Shown in pieces: positions 9,038 to 16,889 of a stretch of 64,000 bases of DNA (position 1 is its first letter; every line of letters begins with the position of its first letter). The translations under genes and the position numbers were made by a program. The notes under the pieces are model-generated. The model was not told the DNA's origin. It did not search any database and was given only the letters and a program-made list of their open reading frames with translations. The DNA is from an uncultured Lachnospiraceae bacterium (GTDB lineage: Bacteria > Bacillota > Clostridia > Lachnospirales > Lachnospiraceae): assembly GCA_910587105.1 (NCBI GenBank), contig CAJUMB010000006.1, positions 1 through 64,000 on the forward strand, read 5' to 3'.

Positions 9038-10078
9038 ATGAAAATAAAATGGAAAGGACCGCTGCTGGCATTTGCACTGGCCCTGGCACTGACAGGAGCA
9101 GCGCCCGCCCTGGACGGGGCGGCACAGGCGGTGGACGTGGATAAGACCTGCACCCTGACGGTACACCCGGGCGGCGGGGAATCCGCCGCAGAGCTGGAAC
9201 AGGCAGGGGTGGTCATTGATTTATACAAAATCGCAGACGCAGTCCCTGTGGAGGGCTCTGACACCTACACCTACCGCTTCCTGGACGGCTACACCGGCCT
9301 GGAGCTGGGAGAAAATCCAGACAGCGCCCAGTGGGACGCCCTGGCACAGAAAGCAGCAGGAACCGCCCTCCACGGCGGCGCCCCGGTACTCACCGGCACT
9401 CCTGCAGGCACAAAGGTGGAACTGGGCTGCGGCCTGTACCTGGTCATTGCCCGGGGAGAGGGATTGGAAGATTACATCGTAACCAGCACCGACGGTAACG
9501 GAAACCAGAAGATCACCACCACCGCCCGTTCCGGTGCCCATACCTACACCTTCCTGCCCTCTTTAGTATCCCTTCCGGGAAAAGAAGGGGGAAACACTGC
9601 AGGGGAGGGAGACTGGCTCTATGACATGGACGTCACCTTAAAGCCGGAACAGGAAAACAGAAACGGCTCCCTGGAGATTGTAAAGAACCTGCTGGCCTTC
9701 GCAGAGGGGGAAAACCAGGACCCTGCCACATTCGTCTTCCAGGTGGAAGCCGTACTGAACGGGCAGAACGTCTACAGCGACACCGTCACCCTGACCTTTA
9801 CCGAAGCAGGGTCGAAATCCTACGTAATTGAAGGCATTCCGGCCGGAGCCCAGGTAACGGTCACCGAAATCTACACCGGCACCACCTACACCCTGGTGGC
9901 ACCCGAAGGCACTGACGGCACCCAGAACACCGTCATCCAGGCAGGAAGCACGTCTTCCGTTTCCTTCACCAACGACTACACACCCACAGACAAAGGCGGC
10001 GGCGCAGTCATCAACCAGTTCCGCTACGAGGACGGGGAAGGCTGGGGCTGGACCAAGATTCCCGACGACGAACAATAA
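9038..10078 (+). CDS. Secreted SpaA-like minor pilin without sorting signal, cluster A
   Basis: A 346-aa exported protein with a Sec signal peptide (residues 1-31). The N-terminal half resembles a pilin domain, with the motif CGLYLVIARGEG as in GxYLV of SpaA pilins. The second half (from about 205, GSLEIVKNLLAFAEG) is a Cna-B-like beta domain ending with VSFTNDY. There is no LPxTG motif and no C-terminal membrane helix; the tail ends in INQFRYEDGEGWGW, similar to VNHFRYQDGVWEV in the cluster B paralogue. AAGGAGGGAAAGG precedes the ATG. It may be a fibre subunit assembled non-covalently, or an adaptor between the pilus and the TasA-like proteins; this is inference. Confidence 0.8.
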   Translation: MKIKWKGPLLAFALALALTGAAPALDGAAQAVDVDKTCTLTVHPGGGESAAELEQAGVVIDLYKIADAVPVEGSDTYTYRFLDGYTGLELGENPDSAQWDALAQKAAGTALHGGAPVLTGTPAGTKVELGCGLYLVIARGEGLEDYIVTSTDGNGNQKITTTARSGAHTYTFLPSLVSLPGKEGGNTAGEGDWLYDMDVTLKPEQENRNGSLEIVKNLLAFAEGENQDPATFVFQVEAVLNGQNVYSDTVTLTFTEAGSKSYVIEGIPAGAQVTVTEIYTGTTYTLVAPEGTDGTQNTVIQAGSTSSVSFTNDYTPTDKGGGAVINQFRYEDGEGWGWTKIPDDEQ

Positions 10079-10093
10079 GGAGGGCGGGCCATT

Positions 10094-10609
10094 ATGAAAA
10101 AGAAAACCATCGTCCTGGCTGCCCTGGCGGCCGTCCTGACACTGGAGGCGGCAGCCGGCAGCGCATGGGCCTATTTCACCACCTACACAGAAGCCAGGGG
10201 CGGCTATCCCATTGAGCTGGAGGACACCACCACCATCCGGGAGGAATTCTCCGCCTGGACCAAACACGTGGTGGTGGCAAGCGAAAAAGACTCCCGGCCG
10301 GTATACGTGCGGGTGAAAGCCTTAAACGGCAGCGAATATACACTGACATACACCGACACCTCCGGGAAATGGACCCCTGGAAGCGACGGCTATTATTACT
10401 ACAGCGACATTGTAAACGGGGGAGAAGCCACCGGCGGGCTGGACATCAAAATCGGAAACGTGCCGGAAAGCGTGGAGGACGGCTCCAGCTTCAACATCGT
10501 GGTGGTCTACGAGACCACGCCGGTGCGGTATGACGAAAACGGAAAGCCCTACGCAGACTGGAACGCCACCCTGGATATCAAAAGCGGACAGTGGAAAGGG
10601 GGCGCATAA
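10094..10609 (+). CDS. TasA/camelysin-like fibre protein with SipW-type signal peptide, cluster A
   Basis: A 171-aa exported protein. The signal peptide ends in SAWAYFTTYTEARGG, the arrangement typical of SipW-dependent substrates, in which AYFT-like residues follow the cleavage site. The rest is a beta-rich jelly-roll-like domain with VYVRVKAL and a C-terminal VVVYETTPVRYDENG stretch, also present in the cluster B paralogue. Known TasA and camelysin proteins form extracellular fibres; that this one does so is inference. It lies 15 bp after the minor pilin and 3 bp before the next TasA-like gene, and its likely peptidase is encoded at 13225. Confidence 0.82.
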   Translation: MKKKTIVLAALAAVLTLEAAAGSAWAYFTTYTEARGGYPIELEDTTTIREEFSAWTKHVVVASEKDSRPVYVRVKALNGSEYTLTYTDTSGKWTPGSDGYYYYSDIVNGGEATGGLDIKIGNVPESVEDGSSFNIVVVYETTPVRYDENGKPYADWNATLDIKSGQWKGGA

Positions 10610-10612
10610 TCC

Positions 10613-11386
10613 ATGGGCAGAATCAAAAACTTCCTCACATCCCCTGCGGCAAACGCAGCGGGATTCCTGCTGGCAGCGGCCCTGCTGGCGTTCTCCACCA
10701 TCGGAGGGGCCCGGGCAGCCCTGTCCTACTATTCCGAGAACTACTCCACCCGGGTGCAGATGTACGACATCGGCGTGACCCTGCAGGAAAACGGAAAAAG
10801 CGTCTCCTGGCGCAACTACGACACCAATGCGGCAGACGGCACCTGGGACGAATCGGCAGGGGTGCTGCTGGCAGACCTGCTTCCCAAAGGGGAGAAGCTG
10901 AAAATAGGCACCTCCTACCGGGAGGAGCTGAACGTAAAAAACACCGGGACCATCCACCAGTACGTCCGGGTGAACCTCTATAAATACTGGCTGGACAAAG
11001 ACGGGAACAAGCTGAGGAGCCTGTCTCCGGACTTAATCGGCCTGCACCTGGCCAATACCGGCACTGACTGGCTCATCGACAAAGAAGCGTCCACCCCGGA
11101 GCGGACCGTGCTGTACTACAGCCGGCTGTTAAAATCCGGGAAAGAGACCCCCCTGTTTGCCGACAGCCTGTCCATCAGCCCCATGGTGGCCACCAAAGCC
11201 AGCCAGGAAACCATCAAAGAAGAAAACGGCTGCACCACCATCCGCACCACCTACGAATACAACAAAGCCCGGTTCTGTGTGGAGGCGAAAGTGGACGCGG
11301 TGCAGGAGCACAACGCCCAGGATGCCGTGTGGAGCGCCTGGGGGCGCAGAGTCACCGTCAGCGGCGGCGTCCTAAGCCTGGAATAA
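10613..11386 (+). CDS. Second TasA-like secreted protein, cluster A
   Basis: A 257-aa protein with an N-terminal hydrophobic signal (about residues 14-36) ending in GGARAALSYYSENYS. This differs from the usual AYFT but has the same position and aromatic character. The body includes LNVKNTGTIHQYVRVNLYKYW, reminiscent of the VKNxGxxxxYVRV strand of the TasA/camelysin fold. There is no anchor. It begins 3 bp after the previous stop, indicating tight coupling. Its cluster B paralogue (57085-57861) has nearly equal length and the shared HNAQ(D/E)A segment near the C-terminus. It may be an accessory or capping subunit of the TasA-like fibre, on the model of TapA; this is inference. Confidence 0.75.
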   Translation: MGRIKNFLTSPAANAAGFLLAAALLAFSTIGGARAALSYYSENYSTRVQMYDIGVTLQENGKSVSWRNYDTNAADGTWDESAGVLLADLLPKGEKLKIGTSYREELNVKNTGTIHQYVRVNLYKYWLDKDGNKLRSLSPDLIGLHLANTGTDWLIDKEASTPERTVLYYSRLLKSGKETPLFADSLSISPMVATKASQETIKEENGCTTIRTTYEYNKARFCVEAKVDAVQEHNAQDAVWSAWGRRVTVSGGVLSLE

Positions 11387-11401
11387 AAGGAGGAGGAATC
11401 C

Positions 11402-12223
11402 ATGAAAAAGAAAACAAAAAGCCTGCTCCTGGCCGCCCTGCTGGCGGCCTCCCTGCCGGCGGCAGCCGTCCGGGGGGAGACCATCCAGGGAAGCAGGGGC
11501 TGGAGCGTCACCTTTACCCAAGACAAAAAAATGGAAAGCAGCTTTAAATCCTCAGACCTGGATGAAGCCATCTACGGCATGCAGCCCGGGGACAGCGCCG
11601 TCCTGCGTCTGAAACTGAAAAACGAGAACAGCACCGGCACCGACTGGTACATGACCAACGAAATCCTGTACTCCCTGGAAGACCGCAGCGCCAATGCAGG
11701 AACCAGCGGCGGCGCCTATGCCTACCGGCTGGCCTACACAGACAAAGACGGAAACGAAACCATCCTCTTTGACAGCGACACCGTAGGAGGAGAAGGGGAA
11801 AGCGGAGCCGGAGAAGGGCTCCGGCAGGCCGGGGACGCCCTGGGGGAATACCTGTACCTGGACACCCTGGCAGAAGGAGAAGGCGGAGCCGTCACCTTAA
11901 AAGTGGCCCTGGACGGGGAAACCCAGGGCAACGACTACCAGGACACCCTGGCGGACCTGCAGATGAACTTCGCAGTGGAGCTGGCCCCGGAGGGCCGCCC
12001 CACCGCAGCGCCGTCCCGGACGCCGGCCCCCGGCACACCGGGGACTGCCCGTCCATCCACAGAGCCCATCCATGACCTGGGCACCCCCACGGCCATGGTC
12101 CAGACCGGGGACGACACGAAGATGGACGGCTATATCCTGGCCGCCTGCATCAGCGGAGGCGTCCTGCTGGCCCTGTCCTTTTACGGGGCCGTGCGCAGAA
12201 AAAAACAGGAAGGAGGGCAGTAA
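11402..12223 (+). CDS. Surface protein with VQTGD-type C-terminal anchor, cluster A
   Basis: A 273-aa exported protein with a signal peptide (1-25), an extracellular domain with a conserved TDWYMTNEIL motif, a Pro/Thr-rich linker and a C-terminal MVQTGDDTK followed by a membrane helix and RRKK. The VQTGD box has the layout of a non-canonical sorting signal, but a plain membrane anchor is equally possible. The cluster B paralogue reads VQTNDPTQ, lacking the glycine. It may tether the TasA-like fibre to the cell. AGGAGG lies just before the ATG and the next gene starts 1 bp after the stop. Confidence 0.75.
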   Translation: MKKKTKSLLLAALLAASLPAAAVRGETIQGSRGWSVTFTQDKKMESSFKSSDLDEAIYGMQPGDSAVLRLKLKNENSTGTDWYMTNEILYSLEDRSANAGTSGGAYAYRLAYTDKDGNETILFDSDTVGGEGESGAGEGLRQAGDALGEYLYLDTLAEGEGGAVTLKVALDGETQGNDYQDTLADLQMNFAVELAPEGRPTAAPSRTPAPGTPGTARPSTEPIHDLGTPTAMVQTGDDTKMDGYILAACISGGVLLALSFYGAVRRKKQEGGQ

Positions 12224-12224
12224 C

Positions 12225-13232
12225 ATGAGACAGATCAGACGAACCGCCGCAGCGGCGCTGGCCCTGTGCCTGCTGCTTCTTCCCTGCATGACCGTCCTGG
12301 GGGCAGAAGAAGAATACACCTACACCGTGCGTTTCTTCTCCGGAGCCCAGGGAACCATTGACGGAAAAGAAATGGTGTCCCATAAGAAACTGCACTATGG
12401 AGAGCGGGTCACCTTCAGCCAGAGGCAGGTAGCCCTCCATGACGGCAGCAAATACTACGTAAAAGGAATCCGGGAAAGCGGGAAAGACAACAACACCGCA
12501 GTCAGCACCTCCTCCTTCCCGGTAGAAGGGGACATGGACTACGTGGTGGTATACGGCCTGCTGGGAAACGCCGTGGCCTACACCGTCAACTACGTAGACG
12601 CAGCCGGGAACACCCTGGCCCCCAGCGAAACCTACTACGGAAACGTAGGGGATGAGCCGGTGGTGGCATTTCTGTATATCGAAGGCTACCAGCCCCAGGC
12701 CTACAACCTGACCGGCACCTTAAAAGAAAATGCCGCAGACAACGTATTTAACTTCGTGTACACGCCGGTTACAACACCAGCACCGGCACCGGCCTCTCCG
12801 TCTCCGGCCGCACCGGGAACCGCCACCATTGCGCCCCCGGCAGCCACAGCCGCACCAGGGGCCCCTGGGACCCAGCCGGGAACCGCAGCGCCTGCAGATG
12901 AGGCAGGAGAAGCCGCAGAGGAAGGCGGGGGAGAAGGAGAAGCCGCTGCAGAGGAAGAAGGCGGAAACGAAGGAGCAGAGACAGAAGAAGGAGCAGAAAA
13001 TGCAGGCCCCCAGGAGCTGGAGCGTATCGACGATGAAGAAGCGCCTCTGGCCAACACAGACCTGGGGCTGGGAAACACCGCCGTAGACGCGAAAGACTTC
13101 GCCAGACGGCTGGCGGACTTCCCCCTGGCAGCCAAGGCAGGCATCTGTGCCGCCGTGCTGCTGGCCGTAGGAGCGGCAGCCTGGTTCCTGTTCCTGCGGA
13201 AGAAAAAGCCTGCAGAGGCCGGAAGTGAATAA
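12225..13232 (+). CDS. MucBP-like surface protein with C-terminal membrane anchor, cluster A
   Basis: A 335-aa exported protein with a signal peptide (1-26), an N-terminal beta region, then a MucBP-like segment (AYTVNYVDAAGNTLAPSETY), a long Pro/Ala/Thr and Glu/Gly-rich stalk, a short APLANTDL box and a C-terminal membrane helix followed by RKKK. No LPxTG is present. The ATG at 12225 was chosen because AGGAGGG sits at the end of the previous gene and a good signal peptide follows; the upstream in-frame stretch overlaps that gene in another frame. The last 8 bp overlap the SipW gene. A role as a wall-spanning tether is inference. Confidence 0.75.
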   Translation: MRQIRRTAAAALALCLLLLPCMTVLGAEEEYTYTVRFFSGAQGTIDGKEMVSHKKLHYGERVTFSQRQVALHDGSKYYVKGIRESGKDNNTAVSTSSFPVEGDMDYVVVYGLLGNAVAYTVNYVDAAGNTLAPSETYYGNVGDEPVVAFLYIEGYQPQAYNLTGTLKENAADNVFNFVYTPVTTPAPAPASPSPAAPGTATIAPPAATAAPGAPGTQPGTAAPADEAGEAAEEGGGEGEAAAEEEGGNEGAETEEGAENAGPQELERIDDEEAPLANTDLGLGNTAVDAKDFARRLADFPLAAKAGICAAVLLAVGAAAWFLFLRKKKPAEAGSE

Positions 13233-13767
13233 GGAGCAGCTGCCATCCGGGCAGCCATCCAGAAAAAAAGGCGGGGGATTCCTCCCCGCCTTCTGCAGCA
13301 CAGCCGGAACCCTGATGCTGCTGGCCGTCATCGGGGCCAGCCTGGCTGTCACGGCGCCCCGGTTCTTAGGATACGGAGTCTATGAAGTGGTCAGTGCAAG
13401 CATGGAGCCGGAAATCCCGGTGCACAGCGTCATCTATGTGAAAGAAACCCCGCCGGAAGAAATCGCCGCCGGGGATATCATTGCTTTTGAGAGCGGGGAC
13501 TCCATCATCACCCACCGGGTGGTGAAAAACCATGTGGTGGAAGGGACATTCACCACCAAAGGGGATGCCAACGCCAGGGAGGACATGCAGGATGTGCCCT
13601 ACCCCAGCCTGACCGGGAAGGTGGTGCGCCACTATCCCCTCATCGGGGGGATGATGACCCTTTATACCAGTAAAATCGGCAAAGCCTACGTCATCTGCTT
13701 TGCCGCCTGCGGGGCTATGTTCAACATACTGGCAGGGAGAATCCGGGCGCGGAGACGGAACGGATAG
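13225..13767 (+). CDS. sipW: SipW-type signal peptidase (Ser/His), cluster A
   Basis: A 180-aa signal peptidase of the ER/archaeal-like S26B group. It has a membrane helix near residues 28-50, the nucleophile in VSASMEPEIP, the general-base His in SIITHRVV in place of the Lys of bacterial enzymes, the KGDANAREDM box, and a second membrane helix near the C-terminus. The start is a GTG overlapping the previous gene by 8 bp, implying translational coupling. SipW enzymes are known to process TasA-like precursors, and two such genes lie upstream in the same operon. The symbol is given by family resemblance. Confidence 0.88.
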   Translation: MNKEQLPSGQPSRKKGGGFLPAFCSTAGTLMLLAVIGASLAVTAPRFLGYGVYEVVSASMEPEIPVHSVIYVKETPPEEIAAGDIIAFESGDSIITHRVVKNHVVEGTFTTKGDANAREDMQDVPYPSLTGKVVRHYPLIGGMMTLYTSKIGKAYVICFAACGAMFNILAGRIRARRRNG

Positions 13768-13803
13768 ACGGCGGGGAAGACAAAGAAGACGGGGTGAGGC
13801 AGG

Positions 13804-15045
13804 ATGACAGCTGGAAGCAGGAAAGAAGACAATATTTTATATGTGCAGATGTTCGGCAGCTTTTCCATGAATTGGAACAAAAAACCGCTGGCAGGCGGAG
13901 CAAAGTCCAGTGAGACCCAGTTCAATTACCTGATGCAGCTGTTGCTGCACCACAGGACAGAGGGGGTCAGCCGGGAACGTCTGGAACAGGCCCTGTTCGG
14001 AGACCGTGACATTGCTGACATCCATCACGCCGCCAGAAGCGTCATCTACAATGCCAAGAAGAAATTAAAAGCCGCAGGACTTCCCCCTGTGAACTACATT
14101 GAAAATAAAGGCGGCGTCTACCGCTGGACCATGGAAATCCCGGTAAAAGAAGATGCCGCAGAAATGGACCGTGTTTTCCATGAGGCAGAAAAGGAAACCG
14201 ACCCAGAGAAGGCACTTTCCCTTTACATGGAAGCCTGCAGATACTACACGGGGGAATTTCTGGGAGCCCAGACTGCCGTATGGGCCGCACAGGAGGCCAG
14301 AAGATACAGAGCTCTGTTCTGTACTTGTGTGGACAAGGCATTGGAGCTTCTCAGGAAGGCCCACGACTACCCGCAGATGGAGGAATTGGGACTTTATGCC
14401 GCGCGTGTCAGTCCCCTGGCGGACTGGGAAGCAGTGACCATGGAAGCATTGATTTCTATGGGACGTTATACAGATGCGCGGAAACTCTACGATGATACGG
14501 TAGAGCTATATCTGCAGGAACTGGGACTGAAACCTTCTCCCCGCTTAATGGAACTTCTAGAACGAATGGGAACACAGATGGGGCACCAGTATGCTATGCT
14601 GGACGACATTCAGTCAAAGCTGTCCGAGAAGGAAAACCAGGGCGGCGGCTATCTGTGTCCTTACCCTGTTTTTCAGGGGATTTATCAGATGCTGGCCCGG
14701 ATTATGGAACGGGGCGGCCAGTCCATTTACCTGATGCTGTGTACTGTAGTGGACAGCAAAGGGAACCCTATGAAAGAAGGCCCGGTATTGGAGGAGCTGT
14801 CCCAGAGGCTGGGAAATGCCATTATCCAATCCGTCCGCCGGGGGGATGCTGTGAATCGGTATGGCAGGGGGCAGTACCTGGTCCTGCTGGTAAACACCAC
14901 CCGGGAGAATTGCAGCGTACTCCAGAGAAGGATCAACTGCCGGTTCCTTGTGGGGCGGCAGCGCACAGGAGTAAGGTATTATGTGAGCAGCGTGGTCTGT
15001 ACGGCCGAACAGAAAGAAGCTCTTATGGGCAAAGGGAAAGGATAA
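13804..15045 (+). CDS. BTAD-domain regulator with degenerate GGDEF-like C-terminus, cluster A
   Basis: A 413-aa SARP-like protein. The N-terminus (about 13-110) is a winged-helix DNA-binding domain with IHHAARSVIYNAKKKLKAAG. A bacterial transcriptional activator domain of helical repeats (about 115-255) follows. The C-terminal 130 residues resemble a GGDEF fold: RRGDAVNRYGRGQYLVLL, with GRGQY where an active diguanylate cyclase has GGDEF, so cyclic-di-GMP synthesis is not expected. It lies at the 3' end of the fibre operon and is followed 6 bp later by the 163-aa gene, as in clusters B and C. It is probably the local activator; its signal is unknown. Confidence 0.85.
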   Translation: MTAGSRKEDNILYVQMFGSFSMNWNKKPLAGGAKSSETQFNYLMQLLLHHRTEGVSRERLEQALFGDRDIADIHHAARSVIYNAKKKLKAAGLPPVNYIENKGGVYRWTMEIPVKEDAAEMDRVFHEAEKETDPEKALSLYMEACRYYTGEFLGAQTAVWAAQEARRYRALFCTCVDKALELLRKAHDYPQMEELGLYAARVSPLADWEAVTMEALISMGRYTDARKLYDDTVELYLQELGLKPSPRLMELLERMGTQMGHQYAMLDDIQSKLSEKENQGGGYLCPYPVFQGIYQMLARIMERGGQSIYLMLCTVVDSKGNPMKEGPVLEELSQRLGNAIIQSVRRGDAVNRYGRGQYLVLLVNTTRENCSVLQRRINCRFLVGRQRTGVRYYVSSVVCTAEQKEALMGKGKG

Positions 15046-15051
15046 GAGAGG

Positions 15052-15543
15052 ATGTCGAAATCACAGTGGTATATAGGGGCACCCAACGGAGTGGTGCTGT
15101 GCGTGGACGGGGCAGAGGGCCAGAGCATAAACGGCCGGCTCTATCACGGTTACCGCCGGGAGGCACTTCCTGTCAGGAACATTGAACAACTTCTATTTGA
15201 GATGGAACATTTTTACGATTCCATCAATTTTCCCCATCCAGGCACCAGCAGCCGGACTTTCCAGCACAGGACAGAACAGACACGCCACACAGCAGAAAGG
15301 GCAAGAATCATGAGTGACGAAGAATTACTGAGCAGGCACGGAGACCTGGGGACTTTTATCATCCGCGTTCAGCATCGGCAGAACAGCAGCTGGCAGGGAC
15401 GCATCACATGGATGGATGAGGACAAGACCGTATATTTCCGGTCCATGTGGGAAATGCTGAAATTAATTGACAGCGCTGTGGGTACAGCAGACCAACAGGA
15501 GGAAAGCCTGGATGAGCCCTCCTGGGCAGATCATGAAGAATAG
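15052..15543 (+). CDS. Conserved 163-aa protein with HRQNSSWQG motif, cluster A
   Basis: A soluble protein of unknown function with no signal peptide or membrane segment. The N-terminal third has WYIGAPNGVVLCVD; the middle has MEHFYDSINFPHP; the most conserved part is GDLGTFIIRVQHRQNSSWQG followed by ITWM and FRSMWEMLKLIDSAVG. Two other complete copies lie at 61553 and 62938 (-), always directly after a BTAD regulator gene, and two decayed copies exist at about 34.35 and 62.8 kb. The fixed pairing suggests a partner or sensor for the regulator; this is inference. Confidence 0.8.
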   Translation: MSKSQWYIGAPNGVVLCVDGAEGQSINGRLYHGYRREALPVRNIEQLLFEMEHFYDSINFPHPGTSSRTFQHRTEQTRHTAERARIMSDEELLSRHGDLGTFIIRVQHRQNSSWQGRITWMDEDKTVYFRSMWEMLKLIDSAVGTADQQEESLDEPSWADHEE

Positions 15544-15550
15544 CATAGAG

Positions 15551-15592
15551 AAAATGTCCGGAATTCTTTGGGAAAGATTTCCGGACATTTTC
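15551..15592. terminator. Bidirectional intrinsic terminator at end of cluster A
   Basis: A perfect inverted repeat, AAAATGTCCGGAA paired with TTTCCGGACATTTT, with a short loop and A/T-rich flanks on both sides. It lies between two convergent genes, so it can end both the cluster A transcript and the - strand surface-protein transcript. Confidence 0.85.
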
Positions 15593-15642
15593 ATTTCATA
15601 GGGATTCCCCTGTCTGCCAGCCGAAGTTTCTCAAGGAGCTGT

Positions 15643-16722
15643 CTAACGAACCTTAACTCTCACTGCATTACTCCATTTTCCAGATATAGATGTCTTTCCA
15701 TCCATATAGTAAGCCCGCACACGTACATAGACATATTTTCCGGAGGCAAGATTATTTACAGTTAGAGAAACTGCGCGGCTGCCGCTGGCTGTGGCAGTCT
15801 GATAGTTCTTCATATCCTTTCTGTCCGAATAGCCTATGGTGTAGCCGGATGCGGAAGGTACTTTTTTCCAGGTTATTTTCAGGGATTTCTTCCTGGGGCT
15901 TACCGCGCTGACGGAGGCTGTTTTCCTGGGAGCAGCCGTAATGGTCACCTTTACGGTCTTGCCCGTATATTTGGCTGAGGCTTTGCTTTTAACAATAATA
16001 ACTGCCTGTCCTGGCTTTTTGACTGTAATCCTTCCCTTTTTGTTGACAGAAATCACCGAGGGGCGGCTTGAATGGTAAGTCAGCGCGCTGCCATTTACCA
16101 CTTTGGCATTCAGATTAAATGCCTTTGCGCCGGCTGCCACTTTATATTCGGTTTTTGGTAAATTTATTTTTGTTGCCCCCTGACTGGAAGAGCCAGAGCC
16201 TTTTCTCAGATAATAATAGACCTCAAAACCGCCGCCCACGCCAGGCTTTTGTATCTGCTTCTGAATTTCTTTATCGTAAATAAATGTGATTCTATTTCCA
16301 CTGACTTTATATGCCTTTGGCAGAGGCTCTCCTTCATAGTTTTTATTCAGCTTAATCTGGTCCAGCGTATAACCGCTGGGAATGATCAACTCGAATGCGT
16401 ACTGATTTCCCAATTTTAATGGATGGCCAGCCTGGAAATGGGACGATTCATCCATACCGATCAAAAAGCGGGGGCGGTATTGGGGACCTGACATATTGGA
16501 TAATTCTTTCACCCGAACGCTATTTTCATAAAGAATTGCCTTCAGGTCAGCATAGAATCCGCCGTCCAGCCGTTTGCCGGAATCCGCCTCATAGATAGAG
16601 ACATCTGCAGCCAGGCAGCCCGTAGCATCCGCCCGCACGGAACGACTCAGAAAAAATGGACTGGCTGAAAATACAGCGGCAAAGCAGACGAGAAATCTTA
16701 ATATTGCTTTTTTGATAAACAT
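15643..16722 (-). CDS. Secreted Ig-like and fibronectin type III protein
   Basis: A 359-aa exported protein. The signal peptide (residues 1-32) ends near SRSVRADA. The N-terminal domain (about 35-185) is unrecognised. A bacterial Ig-like (BIG2-type) domain follows, with SRPSVISVNKKGRITVKKPG, and then a fibronectin type III domain ending in SNAVRVKVR. There is no LPxTG, transmembrane anchor or catalytic motif. The start was set at ATG 16722 because AAAGGAGGGAATGT lies immediately upstream; the longer frame to 16773 has no such site. It has its own promoter at 16804-16832 and is not part of the pilus operon. Likely a wall-associated or adhesive protein. Confidence 0.8.
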   Translation of the reverse strand: MFIKKAILRFLVCFAAVFSASPFFLSRSVRADATGCLAADVSIYEADSGKRLDGGFYADLKAILYENSVRVKELSNMSGPQYRPRFLIGMDESSHFQAGHPLKLGNQYAFELIIPSGYTLDQIKLNKNYEGEPLPKAYKVSGNRITFIYDKEIQKQIQKPGVGGGFEVYYYLRKGSGSSSQGATKINLPKTEYKVAAGAKAFNLNAKVVNGSALTYHSSRPSVISVNKKGRITVKKPGQAVIIVKSKASAKYTGKTVKVTITAAPRKTASVSAVSPRKKSLKITWKKVPSASGYTIGYSDRKDMKNYQTATASGSRAVSLTVNNLASGKYVYVRVRAYYMDGKTSISGKWSNAVRVKVR

Positions 16723-16803
16723 ACATTCCCTCCTTTGGAAATAACCTGTGATATTTTTGCAGGCATTTGTCAATCTAAGTATCTGTTATGTAACTCTATA
16801 GAT

Positions 16804-16832
16804 ATTATACTGAAATAATAAGAGAAAGTAAA
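16804..16832 (-). promoter_or_regulatory. Sigma-A-type promoter for the Ig/FN3 surface protein
   Basis: On the - strand, TTTACT, a 17-bp spacer and TATAAT. The leader between it and the ATG at 16722 contains TCACAGGTTATTT, which recurs in the leader of the adenine deaminase gene. Confidence 0.65.
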
Positions 16833-16889
16833 TATACAGAACCATTAATCGTATAATTTTTCTTATAAACATAAAAATACCGAATAATT

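Noticed and set aside
12750..13020. Frameshift or low-quality sequence in the MucBP-like protein stalk
   Set aside because: The Pro/Ala and Glu/Gly-rich stretch stays in frame to a normal anchor, and the paralogue has a similar stalk.
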